Virus record (IMG/VR): IMGVR_UViG_3300048834_000074
Span: 1-34,935 of that record
DNA from: a virus
Direction: 5' to 3' (one strand)
Length of the DNA stretch: 34,935 bases
The notes under the pieces are model-generated. The model searched no databases. It saw only the letters and a list, made by a program, of their open reading frames with translations, and was not told the DNA's origin. Positions 16,650-22,691 of the stretch are shown here, one piece after another. Each line of letters opens with the position of its first letter. Position 1 is the stretch's first letter. Position numbers and translations under genes: made by a program.

Positions 16650-17992
16650 GTTTCGACCTCCTCTGGATCTTGAGCAGATGATGTGCCTGGCTCTTGAAGC
16701 TGCACGCTGTACAGGCCCGAGTGAGAGCCGACGAGCTTGGACAGGTCGCCGTTGCCACGCACGTACTCGATGACGGCGTCCGGGCCGTAACCGGCGTCCG
16801 TCAGCTGGCGGATCGTCATGGCGTCGGCCTGGCGGATTGTTGCGGAGTCCTGCTGGTCCTCCTGGAGCAACAACACGCGCGATGGATCGAACGTCAACTC
16901 AGCGCCGCCAGGCACCTCGATGATGCGCTCCATCGACGCACAGAACCCCTGCGCGTACGGTGAAAACCACGAGTCAGCCCACAGTCGGCGCGTCTGAGCG
17001 TAGTTGCCGGCGTTCAACGCCGAACCGCTCAACCCTTCACGGATCAGCAGCACGGTGGCGGGGACACGCGAGCGCGAGGACACGCGAGTCTCGAAGCCGC
17101 CCTGCAGCTCGGCCATGCCGAGATCGCCGAGTTGAGAGCCGACGATCTTGATGTCCGTGCCCGACTGGGCGTAGATGGTGCGCCAAGCGTTCGCCGTTCC
17201 CTTGTGGGCACCGTCGAACGCGTCGACCCAAGCATTGAACTGGTCGAGATCCACGACGGCGGGCGGGGCCAGCGCCACCATGTTCGGCGTCGCAGCGTTC
17301 GAGAAGAACTTGGAGACGTGGTCGGTGGCCTGCATGTCGGCGGCGATCTCGCGGTAGATCGACGTCACCCACGCCTCGCCGATGAACAGCGACGACGGAT
17401 GCGGCTCGGGCGCCCAGTGGGCGACCTCGGACGGGGTCAACAACTGCGCCGGATGACTCGATGACGGACCGCCGGGCTTGTAGCTGTAGCCGATCACGCG
17501 GGCGTCTGCGGCGAGCGATGGATCTTCGACGCGCTCATTGGAGCCGATCAGGATCGTCAGCCAGTCCGGGCGCAGCCGACGCACACCGCCGTCGAGCATC
17601 CGGCGCACGTAGAAGTTGCCGTGATAGGCGACGTCCTGCTCGCAACGGATCAGCAGCGACGGGCGGGTCAAGTCGTCACCAGGGCGCTCGAGCGGCGACA
17701 GCGCCTCGGTCCCGAACAGTCTGCCGTCGTCGCCGCGTGAGTTACGAAACTTGAACACGAGCTGCGACATCACCAGCCCGCGAGCGATCACCGCCGACGA
17801 CACGACGCCGGAGCGCGAATGGATCGTGCGGACAGCGGTCGCGAAGTCAGCGGCCGACGCCTCCGTGTGTGAGCCAGCGAGCGTGTTCGTCGGCCGGACC
17901 GACGTGATGGGGAAGTCGCCTGCCTGATTGAACGGGCCGAATGTGTTGCGCTGGATGTCCCGACTCCGGAGACGGCTGATGACGCTAGGCAC
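16646..17992 (-). CDS. Portal protein
   Basis: The 448-residue HK97-type portal starts with GTG at 17992 behind GAGGAGG at seven bases. Visible landmarks are a region near residues 110-135 (LLIRCEQDVAYHGNFYVRR), RPDWLTILIGS, VAHWAPEPHPSSLFIGEAW, the KFFSNAATPNMVALAPP segment at about 233-249 that is strongly typical of portals, and VPATVLLIREGLSGSALNAGNYAQTRRLW-type helices at about 318-345. It forms the dodecameric DNA channel at one capsid vertex. It overlaps the preceding small membrane-protein gene by eight bases. Confidence 0.93.
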   Translation of the reverse strand: MPSVISRLRSRDIQRNTFGPFNQAGDFPITSVRPTNTLAGSHTEASAADFATAVRTIHSRSGVVSSAVIARGLVMSQLVFKFRNSRGDDGRLFGTEALSPLERPGDDLTRPSLLIRCEQDVAYHGNFYVRRMLDGGVRRLRPDWLTILIGSNERVEDPSLAADARVIGYSYKPGGPSSSHPAQLLTPSEVAHWAPEPHPSSLFIGEAWVTSIYREIAADMQATDHVSKFFSNAATPNMVALAPPAVVDLDQFNAWVDAFDGAHKGTANAWRTIYAQSGTDIKIVGSQLGDLGMAELQGGFETRVSSRSRVPATVLLIREGLSGSALNAGNYAQTRRLWADSWFSPYAQGFCASMERIIEVPGGAELTFDPSRVLLLQEDQQDSATIRQADAMTIRQLTDAGYGPDAVIEYVRGNGDLSKLVGSHSGLYSVQLQEPGTSSAQDPEEVET

Positions 17993-18143
17993 GCTTCGGC
18001 CTCCTCAGGGAATCGAGGTCGACGAAGAGTCCGACCAGCAGCGTCACGACGCCTGCAACAGCGAGGGCGATCGGCCCCCAGAGCACGACGAGGGCAACGA
18101 CGATCATGAGCCAGCCGACTGCGGCGACGGTCGCCCCGATCAT
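17985..18143 (-). CDS. Small two-helix membrane protein between TerL and portal
   Basis: ATG 18143 overlaps the TerL stop by four bases, giving 52 residues. The sequence is almost fully hydrophobic, with two likely membrane helices (about residues 4-22 and 25-44) and a basic tail (LRRPKRA). Tiny membrane proteins at this exact place occur in several HK97-like phages (DUF1056 is an example), but their role is not established. No soluble domain is visible. Confidence 0.75.
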   Translation of the reverse strand: MIGATVAAVGWLMIVVALVVLWGPIALAVAGVVTLLVGLFVDLDSLRRPKRA

Positions 18144-19645
18144 CGAAACGCCACCAGCGGGCCGCCGTAGGCGGGCGACGTGATCTCCGGAAGCGAGTCG
18201 GCCACCGCGGCGGCACACGTCGCAGCATTCAACGGCGTGACGTCACCGACACGGCCATCCCACATCCACCCGTCACCAATCCGACGAGCCGGCACCGCAA
18301 CAGCGAGGTTCGTTAACCGGGCATCACCATCATGAGTGATCTCGACGGCCTTGACATCGGCGACGAACGCCGCGCACGCAGCCTGATACTTGCTCATCGA
18401 CAGCGCCACCAGCTCGACCTCCTCGCCCGTTCGGGCGTTGTGCTCGGCGATGATGCGCTCCAGCATCGGACGCAACGCCTTCGACGGGCCGGATGCGTCG
18501 AACACGACCTTGGCAACGCGTTGAGCGTCGAGCACGTCGAGCAATGCGATCTCCAACCAGTGCGAACCGTCATCGTGCTGCACGACCTCGACACGCCTGC
18601 GACCGTCGCCCTCTCGGCCACACACCACCATCGCCGAGCGATCCAGGTCGAACGTCGTCGCCAACGCCACCACAACCTGCCCGCCGATCTCGCCGGCGGT
18701 ACGACACTCACGCCACCAGTGCGGATCGATCTTGGCCTTCATGGCGAGCAGGCGATGCGGCGGGTCCCACACGCACAGATGCTCACGAGCGAACTTCTCC
18801 GGGCCGTGACGGCGCAACTCCTCGCGCATCTCCTCGATCGACTTGCGACCGGCGTGCAGTGCCGGGTTGCTCGCCCACCACGTCGCCTCGTCGTTCGGGT
18901 CGACGTACTCCTGCTCGACATCGCCGTCGCCGTTGATCGTCACCCGCTCAGCTGTGTGACCGAGATAGGCGAACGCTCCAGGGTTGGGCGACAACGCACG
19001 GATGCGTTGATCCCACCACCAGGCGCCGCCGTCAGCCTTCGAACGGATCGCACCGGTGCCGATCGCGTTCACCTGCGGGTTCGGGTTCACCGACAGCGTC
19101 GGAGTCGCCGACGCCAACTGCTCCGATTCGACGTACTGCGCTTCGTCCAGCACCACGCGAGATAGGTCATCGAGACCGCGCAGACCGCCGCTCGTGCGGG
19201 TCCGATACCAGATGACTGCACCGTTCGATAGGCGGATCTCCTGCTGCCCCTTGCCGGCGAGCTCCTTGGTCACCTTGCGGCGCAGATCGCGGTGACCGAA
19301 CAGGGTCAGCATCCGCTCGAACGCCTGCGACACCGTCGGGATCTCGTGGGCCGTGTGACCGATCGCCTCACCGCGCTGCGTCAACCCGTACAGCTCGACA
19401 ACCTCGATCTCGTCACCCTTGCCCGACTGGCGAGCCACCTCGCGCCCCGTCGTGCGCGCCGCCCAGTTGCCGACCGAGTTCGTCGCCATCATCATCTCGA
19501 CGGCCTGCCGCTGCGCCGGGTCAAGCTTGCGGCGGCGGTAGAACTCCCACAGCTCGATCGCCTCGTAGGCGCTATCGAGACTGACTGCGTCGACCGGCCG
19601 GACGCAGATCCTCGCCGGCGCCACCTCGTCGTCGAGCCAGTTCAT
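18140..19645 (-). CDS. terL: Terminase large subunit
   Basis: The start is taken as ATG 19645 (MNWLDDEV), with GGAGG about eleven bases upstream. Earlier in-frame sequence is antisense-like. The 501-residue protein has an actinophage-type N-terminus (LDPAQRQAVEMMM) and a variant Walker A RQSGKG at residues 72-77. VVLDEAQ forms Walker B at about 165-171 with Asp167 and Glu168. The C-terminal nuclease half opens with ATTFDLDRSAMV (Asp333 and Asp335). It is the motor and nuclease that packages DNA into the prohead. It overlaps the small-subunit gene by 74 bases. Whether packaging is cos-type or headful cannot be told. Confidence 0.93.
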   Translation of the reverse strand: MNWLDDEVAPARICVRPVDAVSLDSAYEAIELWEFYRRRKLDPAQRQAVEMMMATNSVGNWAARTTGREVARQSGKGDEIEVVELYGLTQRGEAIGHTAHEIPTVSQAFERMLTLFGHRDLRRKVTKELAGKGQQEIRLSNGAVIWYRTRTSGGLRGLDDLSRVVLDEAQYVESEQLASATPTLSVNPNPQVNAIGTGAIRSKADGGAWWWDQRIRALSPNPGAFAYLGHTAERVTINGDGDVEQEYVDPNDEATWWASNPALHAGRKSIEEMREELRRHGPEKFAREHLCVWDPPHRLLAMKAKIDPHWWRECRTAGEIGGQVVVALATTFDLDRSAMVVCGREGDGRRRVEVVQHDDGSHWLEIALLDVLDAQRVAKVVFDASGPSKALRPMLERIIAEHNARTGEEVELVALSMSKYQAACAAFVADVKAVEITHDGDARLTNLAVAVPARRIGDGWMWDGRVGDVTPLNAATCAAAVADSLPEITSPAYGGPLVAFR

Positions 19646-19808
19646 CGACAAGCGGCACCTCCTCGACAGTCTCCGACTTCGCCAACAACTCGCCGAGAAT
19701 CCGTCGCTCACGAGCGATAGCTGCAGCAGCCGAACCCTCGGACGCTTCAAGCAGACGACCCAGCGCGTCGTAGTCCCGACGGCGATCCTCTGTCAGGTCA
19801 TCGGCCAC
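19572..19808 (-). CDS. Terminase small subunit candidate
   Basis: GTG 19808 has AGGAGG five bases upstream and defines a 78-residue product. It is charged and helical (EDRRRDYDALGRLLEASEG ... ARERRILGELLAKSE), followed by the VDELARRRG tail commonly seen at the end of actinophage small terminases. It is immediately upstream of, and overlaps, TerL. No clear DNA-binding HTH is visible in this short protein. The assignment rests on tail motif and position, so it could instead be an accessory packaging protein. Confidence 0.55.
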   Translation of the reverse strand: MADDLTEDRRRDYDALGRLLEASEGSAAAAIARERRILGELLAKSETVEEVPLVDELARRRGGAGEDLRPAGRRSQSR

Positions 19809-19840
19809 CGTGACCTCCTGGGGAATCGTGACAAGAGAGA

Positions 19841-19868
19841 ACACGGAGAGGATCGGGGTCCTCCGTGT
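19841..19868 (-). terminator. Hairpin between HNH gene and TerS
   Basis: An 8-bp stem (ACACGGAG with CTCCGTGT), extended by two pairs after a two-base bulge, surrounds a TCGGGG loop. On the minus strand it is followed by the pyrimidine-rich TCTCTCTTGTC. It lies in the 105-base gap before TerS and could be a terminator, an attenuator, or part of a packaging site. Confidence 0.5.
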
Positions 19869-19913
19869 CGCCGTCGGTTGCACGTTTCGGGGGTGCCCCT
19901 CCCCCTCCGGCCG

Positions 19914-20219
19914 TCAGCGGCGCCAGCGTGATGCGGACTGTGCGAGTTCTCGGTCGGTTCGACCGCTTCGTTGATGGTTGCCGTCGGTGGCTCCACTGCT
20001 GCGGTTGTGGTGGGCGCAGGCTGGCCGGAGCTGGCAGCAGCCGGTGCCTCGCCGGTGGTTGTGTTTCACCAGTGATGGGACGTGATCGATGTCTTCGGCT
20101 GGTTGGTCGCAGTCGGTGTGCCAGCAGGTGGTGCCGGGGTGGGCGGTGAGCCAGGCTCGGGCACGGCGGAAGTCCGGGTCGTTGTACGGACGGGGCTGGC
20201 CGTTGGAGCGAGCGGGCAT
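19914..20219 (-). CDS. HNH endonuclease, terminase-linked
   Basis: The 101-residue protein starts at ATG 20219, with GAGGTG six bases upstream. It carries a compact HNH fold: TCWHTDC (Cys32, Cys37), DIDHVPS (Asp45, His46), a GCCQLRPACAHHNRS segment with Cys68 and the final His71-Asn72. A small HNH nuclease next to terminase is very common in cos and pac siphoviruses and is required for terminase activity in some (for example HK97 gp74). The function is inferred from the motif and position. Confidence 0.88.
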   Translation of the reverse strand: MPARSNGQPRPYNDPDFRRARAWLTAHPGTTCWHTDCDQPAEDIDHVPSLVKHNHRRGTGCCQLRPACAHHNRSSGATDGNHQRSGRTDRELAQSASRWRR

Positions 20220-20222
20220 CGG

Positions 20223-20609
20223 TCACCTCGTCGGGGATCGAGTCCAAGGTGCGCCCTTGCCACGGAAGTGGAGCGGGTCGAGTTCGCTGTGGATCGCACC
20301 GTGCTCGGCTGGAGTCAGGGGCTGCAGATGCGCCGGGTTGACGCAACCCTTGTTGAAGCACTTGTGATGCAGGTGGTACCCACGTGGGATCGGGCCCTTC
20401 AAAGTCCGGTAGACGTAGCAGTGAGCCTGCTCCGTTGTCCCCTTGTGCGTCGATCCGACCTTGGCGTACTTGTCTGGGTTGCCGTCCATGATCCAGCATC
20501 CGTCCGGGCGAACGGTGATCCGTTTGCCGATTCTGGCTTCCATGCTGGCGTCGGCTTTCGGGGCTCGCAGTCCCTTCGGCGCGTGGTTCTTGGTGGATAG
20601 TCTGGGCAT
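20223..20609 (-). CDS. HNH homing-type endonuclease
   Basis: ATG 20609 has GGAGG seven bases upstream and is preferred over the upstream GTG. The product has 128 residues. A Zn-type HNH motif is clear: YHLHHKCFNKGCVNPAHLQP at about 79-98, with His81-His82, Cys84, Cys89, Asn91 and His94. This version is typical of free-standing homing endonucleases in phages. Beside the 19914-20219 gene, this makes two HNH genes in tandem before terminase. It is the first gene after a promoter-like element at 20720-20749, with a leader of about 100 bases. Confidence 0.85.
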   Translation of the reverse strand: MPRLSTKNHAPKGLRAPKADASMEARIGKRITVRPDGCWIMDGNPDKYAKVGSTHKGTTEQAHCYVYRTLKGPIPRGYHLHHKCFNKGCVNPAHLQPLTPAEHGAIHSELDPLHFRGKGAPWTRSPTR

Positions 20610-20719
20610 ATCAGCACCTCCAATGCTGGTCACGCCTCGGGACGTTCACTGCGTCGCCGGGGCACCTTCATTTCGGAGCTTCGGGCACTGCGGTGTCCAC
20701 TCAACGAAATGTGGTATTT

Positions 20720-20749
20720 ATTCCACCACACGCAGGCAGTTCGTGTCAA
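20720..20749 (-). promoter_or_regulatory. Candidate promoter driving HNH-terminase-structural operon
   Basis: On the minus strand, a perfect TTGACA (20744-20749) lies 18 bases before TGGAAT (20720-20725), in the only notably AT-rich patch of this area. An inverted repeat GTGG-(eight A/T bases)-CCAC at 20711-20726 spans the -10, so a regulator may bind there. It could be the late promoter. Confidence 0.6.
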
Positions 20750-20892
20750 GTACCCTCCGGCGGTTTGCAGTCGGGTCGCCCGCATGATCTGGTGCGACCA
20801 CGACGGACCTCGAGCACGTCGATCCACACGATCGTCTCGTGACACCAGCACTCGACGGCGACGCGCTCGCCTTCACGCGGTGGACGTCTCAC
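20746..20892 (-). CDS. Small zinc-ribbon protein, 48 aa
   Basis: GTG 20892 makes a GTGA overlap with the preceding gene's stop. The 48-residue protein has paired cysteines (Cys15 and Cys17 in ECWCHE, and Cys37 and Cys42 in SCGRPDC) separated by a beta strand, which is a short zinc-ribbon pattern. It may bind DNA, RNA or a protein partner. No family is recognised. Its stop codon overlaps the -35 box of the promoter at 20720-20749. Confidence 0.7.
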   Translation of the reverse strand: MRRPPREGERVAVECWCHETIVWIDVLEVRRGRTRSCGRPDCKPPEGT

Positions 20893-21113
20893 GGGTCGGT
20901 GGTTGCTTGCGGGTTGGCGCGTGATCGCCTGCGTCGCCGTCGATCGAACGCCTCGCCGTTGACGAAGGGCACGAAGGCGTCGCGTCTGGACATGGCGTCC
21001 CACTGCTTCTCCCTGCTCACGTAGACGGATGCCAGCCCGTTCCAATGCTGCATCTCGGAGACGAGCCACGGACGGAGCAGACGAGCGCCGACGCGGTAAC
21101 GGAGGCGGCTCAC
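20889..21113 (-). CDS. Hypothetical protein, 74 aa
   Basis: GTG 21113 forms a GTGA overlap with the gene upstream, and its stop overlaps the next start in the same way. The 74-residue protein has a mixed N-terminal half (RLLRPWLVSEMQHWNGLASVYV) and an Arg-rich C-terminal region that may bind nucleic acid. No known family is recognised. Reality is supported by the overlaps at both ends. Confidence 0.65.
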   Translation of the reverse strand: MSRLRYRVGARLLRPWLVSEMQHWNGLASVYVSREKQWDAMSRRDAFVPFVNGEAFDRRRRRRSRANPQATTDP

Positions 21114-21565
21114 TGGCTGTCCCCTTGCGGGTTGGCGCGGGCCACCTCGCGACGACGGCGACGCTCACTGAGTCTCCACGACCACGATGTGGTGCCGCTT
21201 CGGTGGGCCATCTTCGTGCCACCGAAGCCGCTGGTCCCGACGAATCGTTGTCCGCAGATCGGGCAGCGCCACTTCCAAGCCCCGCGCTCTGGTGCCCCTT
21301 CTAGCGGTTCGCACTTGTGTTCCATCAAGTCGATGATTCGATGGATCCCTCTGCCACCGTTGTCTATGTAGCCAGGATCAAGGGTGATCTTCGGAGGCAC
21401 CGCAGCGTCGGCGGGTCGAGCCAGTGACTCGTTCCACACGTAGTCCCAAACGTCCTGTGCAATCTGGTGACGCTGACTGAACACGACGAATCGTGTGGTG
21501 TTGCGCTGCACGATGTCGGCAATGTCGTTGGCGAACTTGGCTGGTGCTGGAGTGCTCGCCATCAC
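21110..21565 (-). CDS. Zinc-finger-like hypothetical protein
   Basis: The protein has 151 residues if it starts at GTG 21565, which makes a GTGA overlap with the upstream stop. ATG 21562 is an alternative. Residues 25-80 form a helical and strand region (IAQDVWDYVWNESLA). Near residue 100 is WKWRCPICGQRF, followed by a distant MAHRS, which resembles a C2H2-type or rubredoxin-like zinc site (Cys101, Cys104, His121). The tail is Arg-rich. Its role is unknown. The group of small proteins here may form a regulatory set before the late genes. Confidence 0.65.
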   Translation of the reverse strand: MMASTPAPAKFANDIADIVQRNTTRFVVFSQRHQIAQDVWDYVWNESLARPADAAVPPKITLDPGYIDNGGRGIHRIIDLMEHKCEPLEGAPERGAWKWRCPICGQRFVGTSGFGGTKMAHRSGTTSWSWRLSERRRRREVARANPQGDSQ

Positions 21566-21771
21566 GCGTTTCCTTGTCGGCGAGCGTTCGGCTCTTGCGG
21601 GTCTCGTTCGGCGGGATTGATGTAGCCGATGGCGTTCTCAATCTCTCTGGCCTGTCGGTTGAGTTCATCAACCACCCACCCGCACCAGCGGTTTCGCTCG
21701 TCGTCTTGCAGAATCAGGTTGAACACCGCCTTGGCGGCCCGCCTCAGATTGTCGGCGTTCTGGGCACTCAC
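21562..21771 (-). CDS. Hypothetical helical protein, 69 aa
   Basis: The start is GTG 21771, with GAGGGG close upstream. The 69-residue product is mostly helical (NLRRAAKAVFNLILQDDERNR, then WVVDELNRQAREIENAIGYI). No family or motif is recognised. It is coupled to the next gene by overlap. Confidence 0.6.
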   Translation of the reverse strand: MSAQNADNLRRAAKAVFNLILQDDERNRWCGWVVDELNRQAREIENAIGYINPAERDPQEPNARRQGNA

Positions 21772-21805
21772 GACCCCTCACTTCCTTGTCGTTCTCTCAT
21801 GGTCA

Positions 21806-22471
21806 TCATCTCCCCTTCCGTTTGCGCTTCTTCTTCGCCACCGTCTTCGCCTCAGCAACCTGAGCAGCGGTCGGCTTGATCCCCTTCGACCACGCCCGGA
21901 TGATCGCCGGCGACGGATCGGCACGGTCGTTGTTGCGACGGAACTCACCGCAGCGCCGACACAGCGACTGCGCCCGATGACGATCGTCGATCGGCTGATG
22001 ATCGCCGGCAGCGGCATGAAGACGACAACCGGTCGGACGAGTCGACTCGGTCGGCTGATACTCCACCACCAGCGAACGGGCGTGAGCGACGAGACGCGAC
22101 AGGTTGTCGAGCTTGCGTGCCGGGACATCGTTCGCATCGGTGCGTAGACGCTTCGCTGCCCAACGCAGCACGGCGAGCGAATGCGCCTCGTGGACGACCT
22201 CGACCGGCAACCGGACCCCGTCGAGCTCGGCGAACACGTCGATCGCAGCAGCAGCAGCCAGACGGATGCGCGCCAAGATCGCCAACTGCAACCGCACCGC
22301 ATGATCCCCTGTCGGCTTCGACGGTTGGTCGTCGTCCGATGGTGACGACCCCGACGACGGCGACGGGATCTCACCGGTCCACTCGTTCAGATGAGCGAGC
22401 GCAGCAGGCAGACCCGAGATGATCGCCTCGATGTCCGCCGAGAGCTGGGTCACGATCGCCGAGTGCTTCAC
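21806..22471 (-). CDS. Zinc-binding, basic-tailed early protein
   Basis: GTG 22471 gives a GTGA overlap with the 36-residue gene before it and yields 221 residues. Residues 55-140 are helical. Near residue 149 is CRLHAAAGDH, followed by LCRRCGEF at about 170-177 (Cys149, His152, Cys171, Cys174), a probable zinc site of a type seen in actinophage DNA-binding early proteins. The last 25 residues are a very basic Lys/Arg tail. A role in transcription or replication control near the origin-like repeats is plausible but unproven. Confidence 0.65.
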   Translation of the reverse strand: MKHSAIVTQLSADIEAIISGLPAALAHLNEWTGEIPSPSSGSSPSDDDQPSKPTGDHAVRLQLAILARIRLAAAAAIDVFAELDGVRLPVEVVHEAHSLAVLRWAAKRLRTDANDVPARKLDNLSRLVAHARSLVVEYQPTESTRPTGCRLHAAAGDHQPIDDRHRAQSLCRRCGEFRRNNDRADPSPAIIRAWSKGIKPTAAQVAEAKTVAKKKRKRKGR

Positions 22472-22578
22472 GACGTTCGTCCACAGGCCAAGCGCGGGAC
22501 CGATCGCGGGACCGCGGGACCGCGGGACCGTCCCGCGGGGGGTTCTCCCTCGCGTACGTACGAAGTCCGATAACTCAT
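22468..22578 (-). CDS. Micro-gene of 36 aa carrying the CGCGGGAC repeats
   Basis: ATG 22578 has AGGAG seven bases upstream, and its stop overlaps the next start by GTGA. This strongly suggests it is translated and coupled. The product begins MSYRTSYVREGEPPAG and ends in an Arg/Pro/Gly-rich part, which is encoded by the CGCGGGAC repeats. It may be a leader peptide for the 221-residue protein, or a nucleic-acid binding peptide. No known family is recognised. Confidence 0.5.
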   Translation of the reverse strand: MSYRTSYVREGEPPAGRSRGPAVPRSVPRLACGRTS

Positions 22579-22657
22579 TCTATTTCTCCTGGTAGTGGGA
22601 TTCTGTTCGTTACGGCTTTCGCGGGACGCGCGAGGGGTACCGCGGGACCGTCCCGCG
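22493..22657. repeat. Iteron-like CGCGGGAC cluster with two 17-bp palindromes
   Basis: The unit CGCGGGACCG occurs at 22493, 22505, 22513 and 22521, the last three spaced by 8 bases. CGCGGGAC recurs at 22620 and 22641. The palindrome CGCGGGAC-C-GTCCCGCG is found exactly twice (22521-22537 and 22641-22657), on either side of a relatively AT-rich stretch. Together with a DnaA box at 22671-22679 this resembles a replication origin or an operator set. Confidence 0.8.
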
Positions 22658-22670
22658 AATGGTCCTACAC

Positions 22671-22679
22671 TTATCCACA
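22671..22679 (+). promoter_or_regulatory. Perfect DnaA-box match
   Basis: TTATCCACA matches the bacterial DnaA-box consensus in full and lies 13 bases from a 17-bp palindrome. It supports an origin reading, although a single 9-mer can occur by chance. Confidence 0.55.
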
Positions 22680-22691
22680 GGCTCGAAGGGC

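Noticed and set aside
15874-16758. Upstream extension of the capsid frame over the protease gene
   Set aside because: The extension reads as Arg/Pro-rich shadow sequence, while ATG 15873 overlaps the protease stop by four bases.
20746-21222. 158-codon reading of the zinc-ribbon gene
   Set aside because: The upstream part is shadow sequence over two other genes. GTG 20892 with a GTGA overlap gives a 48-residue protein holding all the cysteines.
22493-22657. CRISPR-like repeat array
   Set aside because: Units are only 8-10 bases with 8-base spacing and include palindromes. There are no spacers and no cas genes.
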